Assembly (NCBI GenBank): GCA_034086985.1
Contig: JAXDZG010000012.1
Span: 274,468-338,467 of the forward strand
Direction of reading: 5' to 3'
Length of the DNA: 64,000 bases
DNA from: Phascolarctobacterium_A sp034086985
GTDB taxonomy: Bacteria > Bacillota > Negativicutes > Acidaminococcales > Acidaminococcaceae
Below are positions 34,230 through 43,218 of the stretch, piece by piece; the stretch's first letter is position 1, and each line of letters opens with the position of its first letter. Below the pieces are notes generated by a model. It did no database searches, was not told where the DNA came from, and saw only the letters and a list, made by a program, of their open reading frames with translations. Made by a program: the position numbers and the translations under genes.

Positions 34230-34718
34230 CTATTTCACAACATCAGTAGGCTTCTCTTTTACTTTGGGACTAAGGGTTTGTGCCTTATCGATAAAGAGCA
34301 CGCCATCCAGATGGTCTAATTCGTGCTGAATGCAAATTGCGAGCAGGTCATGAGCTTGCAAAAGCATTCTTTGTCCGGTGCGGTCGGTGAATTCGCACTC
34401 TACATAGCTGGCGCGCTCCACCTCGCCCTCATAGTCGGGCACGGAAAGGCAGCCCTCGGCTCCCACAACCTTGCCCTCTTTTTTCACGATGACAGGGTTA
34501 ATGAGCTCAAATAACCCCTCACCCACGTCAATGACCACAATGCGCTTGGACACGCCGATTTGGGGAGCGGCAAGACCCACGCCGTCAGAAGCATACATGG
34601 TCTCGGCCATATCCTTCAGCAAGCGGTGAAGCTTTTTATCTATACGGGTTACGGGCTCGGCTACTTTGCGCAGCAAGGGGTCACCAGCAACCAAAATTTT
34701 CAACGTTTTCTTAGCCAT
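34230..34718 (-). CDS. def: Peptide deformylase
   Basis: 162 residues, ATG at 34718 behind AAGGAGGAAG. All three motifs are present: GVGLAAPQIG, EGCLSVPDYE and QHELDHLDG, holding the metal ligands Cys, His and His. It removes the formyl group from new proteins. First gene of the long operon to rpe. Confidence 0.97.
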   Translation of the reverse strand: MAKKTLKILVAGDPLLRKVAEPVTRIDKKLHRLLKDMAETMYASDGVGLAAPQIGVSKRIVVIDVGEGLFELINPVIVKKEGKVVGAEGCLSVPDYEGEVERASYVECEFTDRTGQRMLLQAHDLLAICIQHELDHLDGVLFIDKAQTLSPKVKEKPTDVVK

Positions 34719-34758
34719 GGAAAAAACTTCCTCCTTAAAACTTACACATTAACACTTT

Positions 34759-34788
34759 ATTATAACATAAATTACCTAGTTTAAGCAA
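34759..34788 (-). promoter_or_regulatory. Promoter of the def-to-rpe operon
   Basis: Minus strand TTGCTT (34783-34788) and TATAAT (34759-34764), 18-base spacer, about 40 bases before def. Confidence 0.65.
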
Positions 34789-34814
34789 ATTATGAGTATG
34801 AGTACTGAATTGAG

Positions 34815-34992
34815 TAATGAGTAAGCAGCAGGCGAGCTGTGATTTTTAGCAAATGAGTGGCTTGGTACAATGGTCTCAAGGGTTCGAAACCGTATATTAT
34901 TCTGCGAGACAAATAGTACCCCGCAGAGGCCAATTGAACCCCACGAAATTTGCGTTAAGAAAATCACTTGCGAGCATGATGCTTACTTATTA
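34815..34992. repeat. MITE-like imperfect inverted repeat between def and priA
   Basis: The ends TAATGAGTAAGCA (34815-34827) and TGCTTACTTATTA (34980-34992) match at 12 of 13 positions when inverted. Matching continues inward with GTGATTTT/AAAATCAC, GCAAAT/ATTTGC and GGTCTC/GAGAC blocks, so the 178 bases could fold into one long broken hairpin. No gene is present. It may be a miniature transposable element or a decayed structured RNA; no target duplication is obvious. Confidence 0.55.
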
Positions 34993-35005
34993 CGAAATAC
35001 ATACT

Positions 35006-37375
35006 TTATATTACACTTACTGGATCAATATCAAAGTAAAGGTTCTTCTGTTCCTTAAACTCACTATTTAAAATAGCTTGTTTAACCGGTGCTAAATCCT
35101 TTGCCTTAATCACTATATTATATCTATACATATCACGCACTTTAGACACTAACGCAGGGAAAGGCCCTGATATTTGCAAAACGTCGGATTTATCGCCTGC
35201 ACTGAGCTTCCCCTCCAACTGCAGCTGCTGCAAATAAAACACAAGCCTCTGGGCCAAGGCTAGCCCCTCCCCATCACTCCTATCCCAAATCGTCAGCTTC
35301 AACATCTGGGCAAAGGGAGGATAAAAATACTCCTTGCGCGCCTTCAGCTCCAGCTTCGCAAAGCTGTCATAATCCTGCTTCGCCGCCAGCTGAATGATGT
35401 TATTCTCCACATCATAGGTCTGAAAAATAACCTGCCCCGGTCTCGCACCACGGCCGGCGCGGCCAGCGGCCTGAGTAAGCAACGAAAAGGCGCGCTCCGA
35501 CGCGCGAAAATCAGGTAAATTCAAGGCACTATCCGCCGAAAGCACCCCCACCAAGGTCACATTGGGAATATCGTGACCCTTGGCCACCATCTGGGTACCG
35601 ATGAGCACATTGCTAGCGCCGCTAGCAAACTGGCGGAGGATATCCTCATGGGCGAATTTGGCCAAAGTCGAGTCCTGATCCATGCGCAGCACCCGCACAT
35701 CCGGCAGCTGCGCCAGCTCCGCCTCCGCCTTCTGCGTACCCGTGCCGAAGAACTTAATACGACGGCTGTGGCAATTGGGACACTCCTCCGGCACGGGCGC
35801 CGTGTTGCCACAATAGTGGCAACGCATATCCTCGTGGGCCCTGTGGTACACCAGTGCCACTGCACAGTGAGGACAAGTTATAGTATAGCCGCAGTCGCGG
35901 CACATCACGAAGGTGGAATAGCCGCGACGATTCAAAAGCACAATGGCCTGCTCGCCCTCGGCTACTGTTGTAACCAAAGCTTGCTGCAATTGTCGCGACA
36001 AAACACTATAGTTCTTCGCTTGTAGCTCCTTGCGCATATCCACCAAGTGGACCTGAGGCAGCTGGCTGCCGTTGGGCCGCTGGGTGAGGCGCAAATGAGT
36101 GTATTCACCGCGCAAGGCTTTATAATACGTACAAATGTCGGGAGTGGCGCTGCCCAAAACCAGGGGCGCGCCCGTGTTGTGACAACGGGCAAGAGCCACT
36201 GCGCGGGCATGGTAATTGGGGCGCTCCTCCTGCTTATAGCTGGTCTCGTGCTCCTCGTCGATAATGACCAGGCCCAGGTCAGCAAAGGGCGCGAAAACCG
36301 CGCTGCGCACCCCGATGAGCACCTGTGCTTGACGGGTGCGCATGCGGTACCACACGTCGCCCCGCTCGTTCCGGGAAAGCTTGGAGTGAGCGACAGCGAT
36401 TTGGTCGCCAAACCACGCTTGAAAGCGCTTCACCAATTGCGCTGTCAGCGCAATTTCCGGCACTAGCATCAGCACCTGCTTGCCGGCGTCCACAGCGTGG
36501 GCCGCGGCACGCAGGTACACCTCGGTCTTGCCGCTGCCGGTGATGCCCTGCAGCAGGAACGTTTCTTGAGTGTCCTGCAGCTGGCTAGACGCCGTGGCAG
36601 CGGCAGCGCTATCCTGCGCAGCAGCGGCCGCTGCTGCGTTACTTCTATCGATAGCTGCGCAGATACGCTCCACCGCCCGCTGCTGCTCTGCCGTCAGCTG
36701 AAAGCTTTCGGCGAGGCCCGCAGGGCGAGCGTAGCTGTTGCGCAGCACGCGCTTCTCGCGCTGCTCTACGAAGCCGCGCTCCAGCAAGCCCTTCATTACG
36801 GCGCGGCTGATGCCCTTAGCGGCCAGCTCAGCTACGCTGAGCCACTCTTCCGCGTCCGCCAGCACCGCCAGGGCCCCATGCTGGGCCCTGGCTTTTTTAG
36901 CTAGCAGGCCGCCTTCCAAGGCCTCACGCCCCGCCTCGTTCAGGGCATAGGCCTGCACTGTTTTTTCCTTTAAGCGTTCTCCATAGCTGTAATACAAAAG
37001 TCTGCCGGCGGCGTCACGCACCGCCTGACGGCGGATGCTGGTCTTCCCCGGCACAAAAAGCCGCATGGCCTCCGCCAAGCTGCACATATAATAAGCCGCT
37101 AGCCACTTCGCCGTGGCTAGCATTTCTTTATCAAACCAAGGAGAGTCACCTAGGGCAGCCTCCACATATTTAATTTTGGCTAAAATCTGCGGCTCCGTGG
37201 GCATCGCGCAGCGCTCCACCACAAAGCCCTCCACCTTTTGCCCACTAAATGGTACCACAACACGCCAGCCCACATCCAAAAAATGTAGCTTGGCGGGCAC
37301 CGCATAGGTAAATTGGCGAAACAGGCTCTTCACCGGCAAATTTATAGCAACATTCACTGCAAAAACTGCACCCAT
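35006..37375 (-). CDS. priA: Primosomal protein N' (replication restart helicase)
   Basis: 789 residues, ATG at 37375 behind AGGGGG. N-terminal DNA-binding domain, then helicase with ITGSGKTEVYLR (Walker A) and IIDEEHETSYKQ (DEEH box). Eight cysteines for two zinc sites lie in CRDCGYTITCPHC and CHYCGNTAPVPEECPNC. IGTQMVAKGHDIPNV and QAAGRAGRG are helicase motifs V and VI. An alanine-rich insert (near residues 248-270) lies before the Walker A. It reloads the replication fork. Confidence 0.96.
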   Translation of the reverse strand: MGAVFAVNVAINLPVKSLFRQFTYAVPAKLHFLDVGWRVVVPFSGQKVEGFVVERCAMPTEPQILAKIKYVEAALGDSPWFDKEMLATAKWLAAYYMCSLAEAMRLFVPGKTSIRRQAVRDAAGRLLYYSYGERLKEKTVQAYALNEAGREALEGGLLAKKARAQHGALAVLADAEEWLSVAELAAKGISRAVMKGLLERGFVEQREKRVLRNSYARPAGLAESFQLTAEQQRAVERICAAIDRSNAAAAAAAQDSAAAATASSQLQDTQETFLLQGITGSGKTEVYLRAAAHAVDAGKQVLMLVPEIALTAQLVKRFQAWFGDQIAVAHSKLSRNERGDVWYRMRTRQAQVLIGVRSAVFAPFADLGLVIIDEEHETSYKQEERPNYHARAVALARCHNTGAPLVLGSATPDICTYYKALRGEYTHLRLTQRPNGSQLPQVHLVDMRKELQAKNYSVLSRQLQQALVTTVAEGEQAIVLLNRRGYSTFVMCRDCGYTITCPHCAVALVYHRAHEDMRCHYCGNTAPVPEECPNCHSRRIKFFGTGTQKAEAELAQLPDVRVLRMDQDSTLAKFAHEDILRQFASGASNVLIGTQMVAKGHDIPNVTLVGVLSADSALNLPDFRASERAFSLLTQAAGRAGRGARPGQVIFQTYDVENNIIQLAAKQDYDSFAKLELKARKEYFYPPFAQMLKLTIWDRSDGEGLALAQRLVFYLQQLQLEGKLSAGDKSDVLQISGPFPALVSKVRDMYRYNIVIKAKDLAPVKQAILNSEFKEQKNLYFDIDPVSVI

Positions 37376-37472
37376 ACTAACCCCCTACAACCTAGAAAAA
37401 GCTTGTCCATTCTTAAAGATAAAGCTAGTTCTATTATACCAAATTTTGCGTCTAATAGCAGAAAAACTTTAA

Positions 37473-37505
37473 CAAAAAGTAAACGCCCCAGCACCAAGCT
37501 GAGGC
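37473..37505 (-). terminator. Intrinsic terminator after the NhaC-family gene
   Basis: Minus strand GCCTCAGC-TTGGT-GCTGGGGC followed by GTTTACTTTTTG, 18 bases after the stop. Confidence 0.85.
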
Positions 37506-37522
37506 ATTAAATACTATTTAAA

Positions 37523-38902
37523 TTAGACTACCACAAAGCCAGCAATCAGATAAGCAATGGAAGCGAAAACCATGGAGATACCTGCATAGGGCAGCTGGGT
37601 ATAAACATGGGCCGTGTTTTCAATATCACAGGCCTTGGAGGTGAATACAGTGGCATCCGCATAGAAGCAGGCATGACTGCAAAGAGTAGCGCCACTGACG
37701 ATGGAAGCCATTACCAAGAAAGGATTGGCATCCACAGCAAAGCCCAAGGGAATAATGATGGGCGCACATACAGCGGGAATACCCCAGTTGGAGCCGGTGA
37801 TGAAGCCCAAGCAGCCCACGGTCCAGAAGGCCAGCATGGGATACAATTGCGCATTCACATAGGGCTCAATAAGGTGGATTACATAAGCCGGCATGCCGAT
37901 GGCGGTCATAGCCCCTTCAATGTAAAAGGCGGCCACGATAATGGAAAGTACCGGCACCAAATCCGCAAAGCCTTCAATCCAGCAGTCACAGAATTTGCCC
38001 ATGGTGATTTTGCCGCGAGGCACATAGAGCACGATGCAGCAGAGCAGCGCCGCAATCAAGCCTACGAATAAATCCCCCACATACATCTGCACACCGATCA
38101 TGGTCAGGATGGGGATCACAAAGTCCCAAGCACTGGCCTTGCGGTCATAATCATCGGGCTTATCATGCTTGTGGTATTTAGCGTTTTCGATAATACCATA
38201 GCCCTCTTCATCGTTCTTAAGGCGAGCATAGGCGCGCTTCATGGCGCCTACCTTAGGCACGATGCCTACGATGAATAAGGGCACAATGGCCAAAGCAAAA
38301 ATGCCGTAGAAGATATAGGGAATGATCTGCATATAAGTAGAAATAGCATCACCATAGCCTAAAGCCTTAATAGCATCCTGCTCATAAAAGACACCGCCAA
38401 AGAAAATGGCCCAAGTGGAAAAGGGTATCAGTACGCTAGTGGGTGCACCAGTGGAGTCCACCACGTAGGCTAAGGCTTCGCGGGGAATGTTCCTTTGGTC
38501 CGCCAGCTTTTTGGTACAGCTGGTAACGGTAAGGATATTCATATAGTCGTCGATATAGATAATCATGCCTAAAACCCAAGCGGAAAGCAGCGTCGTGGTC
38601 TTGGACTTGCACAGCTTACCCAAAACATTAGCAATAGCGTTGGTGGCATTGGATTCATTGACAACAGCAATCAAGCTGCCAAAAAGGCCGCACACAAGCA
38701 GCATCCATACGGATTCAGGGTCCGTAAAGACGTCAAAAAACTTAGAAGTGGCTAATTCGATAAAATTAGCTCCCGTTTTATAGCTCAGCAGGCCATAGCC
38801 AGTCAAAGCTCCCAATAGTAATGGTTCAGTCGTTCTTTTGGACCAAACAGCTACAACAACCGTCAAAATTGCGGGGAATAAGCAGATTATTCCATATTCC
38901 AT
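37523..38902 (-). CDS. NhaC-family Na+/H+ (or substrate/sodium) antiporter
   Basis: 459 residues from ATG at 38902 (MEYGIICLFPAILTVVVAVW) behind AGAGGGGG. About 11-12 membrane helices. Conserved segments are MIIYIDDYMNILTV, VDSTGAPTSVLIPFSTWAIF and GSNWGIPAVCAPIIIPLGF. It belongs to the NhaC ion transporter superfamily, which also includes amino-acid/malate exchangers, so the substrate is uncertain. Monocistronic, with its own promoter and terminator. Confidence 0.87.
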   Translation of the reverse strand: MEYGIICLFPAILTVVVAVWSKRTTEPLLLGALTGYGLLSYKTGANFIELATSKFFDVFTDPESVWMLLVCGLFGSLIAVVNESNATNAIANVLGKLCKSKTTTLLSAWVLGMIIYIDDYMNILTVTSCTKKLADQRNIPREALAYVVDSTGAPTSVLIPFSTWAIFFGGVFYEQDAIKALGYGDAISTYMQIIPYIFYGIFALAIVPLFIVGIVPKVGAMKRAYARLKNDEEGYGIIENAKYHKHDKPDDYDRKASAWDFVIPILTMIGVQMYVGDLFVGLIAALLCCIVLYVPRGKITMGKFCDCWIEGFADLVPVLSIIVAAFYIEGAMTAIGMPAYVIHLIEPYVNAQLYPMLAFWTVGCLGFITGSNWGIPAVCAPIIIPLGFAVDANPFLVMASIVSGATLCSHACFYADATVFTSKACDIENTAHVYTQLPYAGISMVFASIAYLIAGFVVV

Positions 38903-38996
38903 TGACCAGGCCCCCTCTAGCTTCAGGATGCTCCCTATTGCACCCATTAGAAGCTATTTTCTTCTCTCAAATTGTCTCTGCATAAGAGGCAAACTT

Positions 38997-39025
38997 ATTA
39001 TACTTCTACGTTCACCATTTGTCTA
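38997..39025 (-). promoter_or_regulatory. Promoter of the NhaC-family gene
   Basis: Minus strand TAGACA (39020-39025) and TATAAT (38997-39002), 17-base spacer, leaving a leader of about 90 bases. Confidence 0.6.
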
Positions 39026-39036
39026 TAGTATTTTAA

Positions 39037-39079
39037 AGAAAAAAGTGCTCACAGGATATTTTTTTCACTGTGAGCACTT
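39037..39079 (-). terminator. Intrinsic terminator after the porin gene
   Basis: Twelve-base perfect stem AAGTGCTCACAG (39043-39054) / CTGTGAGCACTT (39068-39079), followed on the minus strand by a T run. Confidence 0.93.
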
Positions 39080-39106
39080 ATGTGTAAAATTATTGTCAGT
39101 TTTTAA

Positions 39107-40351
39107 TTAGAACAGGAAGTAAAGCTCGCTTACCATAACCTTGTCTCTGTGGTTACCAATCTTAGCTTCAGTGTCAAAATAATCTACTAAAGCATAGATG
39201 TTCTTCGCGATAGTGTATCTTGCGCCCACATTCCAGCCCTCAAAGCCACCGTTGCAGAGGAAGCGATTGGCAGCTATGGTGGGAATCAAGAAGCTGTTGG
39301 AGGATTGGTTATAGTAGTTGGCAACTAAGCCGAAGCTACCGGGCTTATTAATATCATAGCCCTTGTACTCAATGCGTGCTACGTAGCCATCGCGACCAAT
39401 TCTGGGGTCGATATCCTTGGTGCTATACATGTATTCGCCAAAGAGACGTACATTTTTGGTCACCTTGTAGCCCACGCCCACGTTAAAGATATCCTTGTCG
39501 CCGGGCTCGGACCTATCCCAATCAAACCAACCGTTACCATCATCCACAGCCACCACAGCAGCATTATTGGTATTATAATAGGTCACAAAGAAATTGCTTC
39601 TGTCATAATTACCTGCTACGCTGAAAATATTAAGGCGACCACTGCTAGTCAATGTGCTGTGCGGGCCTGCGGCCTTGGTAAACATACTGGTGAAGTTCAG
39701 CTTATCGCTGCCATAGGTCAGCTTCACGCCCTCTAGATGGGTATCAATAACCATGGGAGATATATCCTCGCCCCAACGGCCGGCACGAACGGTCATACCA
39801 CCCAAGCGACCCTGTACAAAGGCGCGTTTAAAATCAACGCGTTCTTCACCGGTGTTGTTACTGATTAATTGCTCGTTTTGCAGCATCAGGTTATAGGTCC
39901 AGGAATCGTTGATCTTGCCCTCACCCCAAATACGGGTACGGGCAATGGCAGCATCCCTGTGGTCCTTTTTTTCACCACTGAGATGGGAGAATTCATAGCG
40001 GGGACGGAACAAGCCCCAGATGCGAATATTATCGCTCTTCTTTTCCAGATTGGCTACGCGCACACCCAGATTGTCCAGCTCACTGGCAAATTCGGCAGCC
40101 AGCTTATCACAATTTGCACCCTTTGCCATGGCCTTGGCCACAATTTGGGCCATTTCATAACGGGTCATGAGCTTATCCCCACCAAAGGTGCTATCCCCAT
40201 AACCTTCAATAATGCCTGCCGCTGCTAGCTTAGCAATGCTGTCGTAAGCCCAGTGACCTGCAGGCACGTCACTGAAGGGATTCGCTGCTGCGAAGGCAGA
40301 GGCTGAGATTCCCAAGCTCAGTGCTACTGCCATTAATAAAGATTTTTTCAT
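39107..40351 (-). CDS. OmpM-like outer-membrane porin with SLH domain
   Basis: 414 residues from ATG at 40351 behind GAGGAGGAAG. Signal peptide KKSLLMAVALSLGISASAFA. SLH domain at about 22-80: NPFSDVPAGHWAYDSIAKLA, then GYGDSTFGGDKLMTRYEMAQ. A short coiled coil follows (LDNLGVRVANLEKKSD), then a beta barrel to the C-terminal phenylalanine (ELYFLF), the signal read by the BAM machinery. Such proteins form pores and tie the outer membrane to peptidoglycan in Negativicutes. It is the strongest taxonomic marker in the window. Confidence 0.92.
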   Translation of the reverse strand: MKKSLLMAVALSLGISASAFAAANPFSDVPAGHWAYDSIAKLAAAGIIEGYGDSTFGGDKLMTRYEMAQIVAKAMAKGANCDKLAAEFASELDNLGVRVANLEKKSDNIRIWGLFRPRYEFSHLSGEKKDHRDAAIARTRIWGEGKINDSWTYNLMLQNEQLISNNTGEERVDFKRAFVQGRLGGMTVRAGRWGEDISPMVIDTHLEGVKLTYGSDKLNFTSMFTKAAGPHSTLTSSGRLNIFSVAGNYDRSNFFVTYYNTNNAAVVAVDDGNGWFDWDRSEPGDKDIFNVGVGYKVTKNVRLFGEYMYSTKDIDPRIGRDGYVARIEYKGYDINKPGSFGLVANYYNQSSNSFLIPTIAANRFLCNGGFEGWNVGARYTIAKNIYALVDYFDTEAKIGNHRDKVMVSELYFLF

Positions 40352-40423
40352 GTCTTCCTCCTCAAATTCATCAAAAATAGGGGGTTTTTTATTCAACCGT
40401 AAGTAACGGTGAAGGCTAAATTA

Positions 40424-42937
40424 TCATCTCTTTTCCTTGTGCTGCATAAGCTCTGCCACTACCTGCTTCAGCTTTTTCATGTCCACCGGCTTAGCAGTGT
40501 GAGCATCCATACCGGAGGCCAAGGCCTTGTGTGCATCCTCCGCAAAGGCATTGGCCGTCATAGCCACAATGGGAATGGTTTTCGCTTGGGGATGGTCGCT
40601 GGCACGAATAAGCTTGGTAGCACCATAGCCATCCAGCACCGGCATCTGCACATCCATAAAAATAATATCGAATTCGTTTTCCTTGGAAGCCTTAAAGCGC
40701 TCCACAACTAATAGGCCATTTTCGCAAATTTCGACGCTGGCCCCTTCCTTCATCAAGAGCAGCTCCAAAATCTCTGCGTTAATGGAATTATCCTCGGCAG
40801 CCAAAACCTTCAGGCCCTTGAGAGAGACCTCCTGCTGCTCTTCAGCCTTAGCTGCAGCTTTATCCTTGGCCAGCTTGGGCACAGCCAGCTCCAGTGCTAC
40901 CGTAAAGGTAGTGCCACGGCCCTTAGCGCTGACCACCGTAATATTGCCGCCTAAGAGCTCTACAATATTCTTCACAATGGCCATGCCGATACCCGTGCCC
41001 TGCACATCCCTGGTCTCTTCATTGTACTCACGGGTGAAGGGCTTAAAGAGCTGCTGTTGGAACTCCTCGCTCATGCCGTAGCCATCATCCTGAACTACAA
41101 ATTGCACATGGCAAAAATCGCGGCTATGGCCCGGCTTAGCGCTCATCTCTAAGTGCACATGTCCCCCTGCAGGAGTATATTTCACTGCGTTGCTCAGCAA
41201 ATTCAATAAGATTTGATTAATACGCATCTTGTCGCTGTGCACCATGCTGGGCAACTGTCCTTTATAGCCAATAGCAAAATACAAGCCCTTGCTCCGAGCC
41301 TGAGGACCAATAATCCCCTGTAGCTCCTCCTCCAATTCCTGCAAAGAGAAATCGCTCAGCTTCAAGGATGTTTCGCCGCTTTCAATTTTGCTCATATCTA
41401 GAATATCATTGATAAGGCTCAGCAAATGCTTACTGGAGTAAGTAATTTTGTGAGCATAATCCTTAACCTTGTCCGGCTGAGCAGCATTATCCTCAATAAG
41501 TCCTGCGAAGCCCACAATAGCATTCATAGGCGTGCGAATATCATGGCTCATATTAGCCAAGAAATTACTTTTGGCCTTATTAGCACTTTGAGCCAAGCTT
41601 AGGGCGTTACTCAAGGATTGGTTCAAGGCGTGCTCCTTAGTTCTATCAGAAAGCACGATGATATATTTGGGAACCTTTAAAATCAGGCTCACATAAACCA
41701 GCACATGGAACCAACGCTTTTCAAGGGTAACAGGATGAATAAACTCCTTATCCCATTCCAGCTTTTGGGCATGGGGATTTTCTTTAAGATGCTTGCCCAC
41801 GCCAAAGTACATTTCGTCGCCGCCTAAAGCGCTGATGGATGTACCAATCACGTTTTCGTCTATCTCCAAGCCCACTAAGCGACTTACATTGGGGCTGATA
41901 TAATCCACAGCCATGGTCTTGGTATCAACCATCACAAAGGCATCGTCTACATTATCAGACAAGGTGGAGAACAATTGTTCTTTGTATAAAAGCTCCCTAT
42001 CCTTATTGGACAGAACCAGCCTGTTTTTATAATGCATAAAGATAATATAGCTACCGCTTAAAAGCAGCGCCAGCATTACGAAAACGATCATGGTAATGGC
42101 CTGCAGCTTATTCATGCTAGCGTTAACCACACTTACCGGGATAAGTCCCACCAGCATGGAGCGAGCATATTCCGCCGGCATATGCATAAGATAATAGCTT
42201 TGGTTTTTCAGGCTAAGGGTAGCCACACCACTTTCTCTATCCCTGATTTTTTGCAGCAGCTCCTGCTTCTGATCAAGGGAAAGCTCAGGTTGGTTGTTGA
42301 TATATGCATAGAAATTATAAACCTTTTGTCCACTCTTAGAGGCTCTGGCGATGGAAACGCGTCCCGTCTCATCAATAACAAAATTATCGGCCTCGCCCTC
42401 AAAGGTATTGGTATTCAGGGTTTTGATTAAATCCTCGTTATCATAGCTAATTGCTATGGCCTGATAGGTAAACCCATGATATGTGGCTACTGGCATGGGA
42501 ATAGCGAAAACCTTGAGCTCCTTTTGGGGCAGCGCCACATCCAGCACCACCGACTCCTGCTTATCCACCAAATCATTCATCTTTTGGTGCATATTAAAGA
42601 AGCCCTTGCGTCCGTCCACAGTATAAAACTCACCATTAGCCGCAATAAAATAAAAATCCGTAAAGCCCCATTTAGCCTTTTGCTCAGCTACGAATTCGCC
42701 AATAACCTGCTCATCCTTTTCCCGCAATAGATATTGCTTCCACACCATTAGCAAATTCCATTTGCCTTCCACAATATCACGCAGGGAATCCCGCACCTGG
42801 GTATAGATTTCCATTAAGTGACGACTGCTTTCCTGATAAATCATGCGGGAAGCAAAGCGAAAATAAGCCACGCAGCCCAAGGCTACCGTGACTACGACTA
42901 ATGCGATTATACTAAGATTTTTGAATTTTTTCTTCAT
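40424..42937 (-). CDS. Hybrid sensor histidine kinase / response regulator
   Basis: 837 residues, ATG at 42937. A membrane helix near 8-30, an extracytoplasmic sensor of about 240 residues (Cache-like by layout), a second helix near 278-300, then a PAS domain (about 320-430). The HisKA box is FLANMSHDIRTPMNAIVGFA. ATP-binding motifs are NLLSNAVKYTP, DDGYGMS and GTGIGMAIVKNIVELLGG. The C-terminal receiver domain starts LKVLAAEDN with FMDVQMPVLDG holding the phosphoacceptor Asp. No partner regulator lies next to it and no output domain is fused, so it probably hands phosphate to a distant partner. The ligand is unknown. Confidence 0.93.
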   Translation of the reverse strand: MKKKFKNLSIIALVVVTVALGCVAYFRFASRMIYQESSRHLMEIYTQVRDSLRDIVEGKWNLLMVWKQYLLREKDEQVIGEFVAEQKAKWGFTDFYFIAANGEFYTVDGRKGFFNMHQKMNDLVDKQESVVLDVALPQKELKVFAIPMPVATYHGFTYQAIAISYDNEDLIKTLNTNTFEGEADNFVIDETGRVSIARASKSGQKVYNFYAYINNQPELSLDQKQELLQKIRDRESGVATLSLKNQSYYLMHMPAEYARSMLVGLIPVSVVNASMNKLQAITMIVFVMLALLLSGSYIIFMHYKNRLVLSNKDRELLYKEQLFSTLSDNVDDAFVMVDTKTMAVDYISPNVSRLVGLEIDENVIGTSISALGGDEMYFGVGKHLKENPHAQKLEWDKEFIHPVTLEKRWFHVLVYVSLILKVPKYIIVLSDRTKEHALNQSLSNALSLAQSANKAKSNFLANMSHDIRTPMNAIVGFAGLIEDNAAQPDKVKDYAHKITYSSKHLLSLINDILDMSKIESGETSLKLSDFSLQELEEELQGIIGPQARSKGLYFAIGYKGQLPSMVHSDKMRINQILLNLLSNAVKYTPAGGHVHLEMSAKPGHSRDFCHVQFVVQDDGYGMSEEFQQQLFKPFTREYNEETRDVQGTGIGMAIVKNIVELLGGNITVVSAKGRGTTFTVALELAVPKLAKDKAAAKAEEQQEVSLKGLKVLAAEDNSINAEILELLLMKEGASVEICENGLLVVERFKASKENEFDIIFMDVQMPVLDGYGATKLIRASDHPQAKTIPIVAMTANAFAEDAHKALASGMDAHTAKPVDMKKLKQVVAELMQHKEKR

Positions 42938-43032
42938 TCCTAATACTCCCCAAAGCTAGCAAAAAACTTTCCGTCTCTACCCATCTATCCCAAAACCAGT
43001 TGTAATACATTCCATTTTTTAATATTAATTTC

Positions 43033-43061
43033 ATTTTATCATATATATTTTGCAGAAGCAA
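43033..43061 (-). promoter_or_regulatory. Promoter of the hybrid kinase
   Basis: Minus strand TTGCTT (43056-43061) and TAAAAT (43033-43038), 17-base spacer, about 95 bases before the start. Confidence 0.55.
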
Positions 43062-43094
43062 GAAAATTTAGGAATTTGTTTGCTACAGTATAAA

Positions 43095-43152
43095 CAAAAA
43101 AGCTCCTGTTATTATAGTCTAATTTTAGACTTAACAACAGGAGCAATTTTTT
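43095..43152. terminator. Bidirectional intrinsic terminator after secF
   Basis: GCTCCTGTT (43102-43110) / AACAGGAGC (43136-43144) with an inner AGTCTA/TAGACT stem and T runs on both sides. It ends the queA-to-secF transcript on the minus strand. Confidence 0.9.
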
Positions 43153-43218
43153 AGTTAATCTAGTTTTAATTTAAGCTTAATTAAAATCTCCAATGGCTAA
43201 TTTAACCTTAAGGCAAAC

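Noticed and set aside
34776..35071. Short frames between def and priA
   Set aside because: They run through the inverted-repeat element on both strands without ribosome sites.
35557..36904. Long plus- and minus-strand frames inside priA
   Set aside because: They are GC-driven shadows of the priA reading frame, which has all helicase and zinc motifs.
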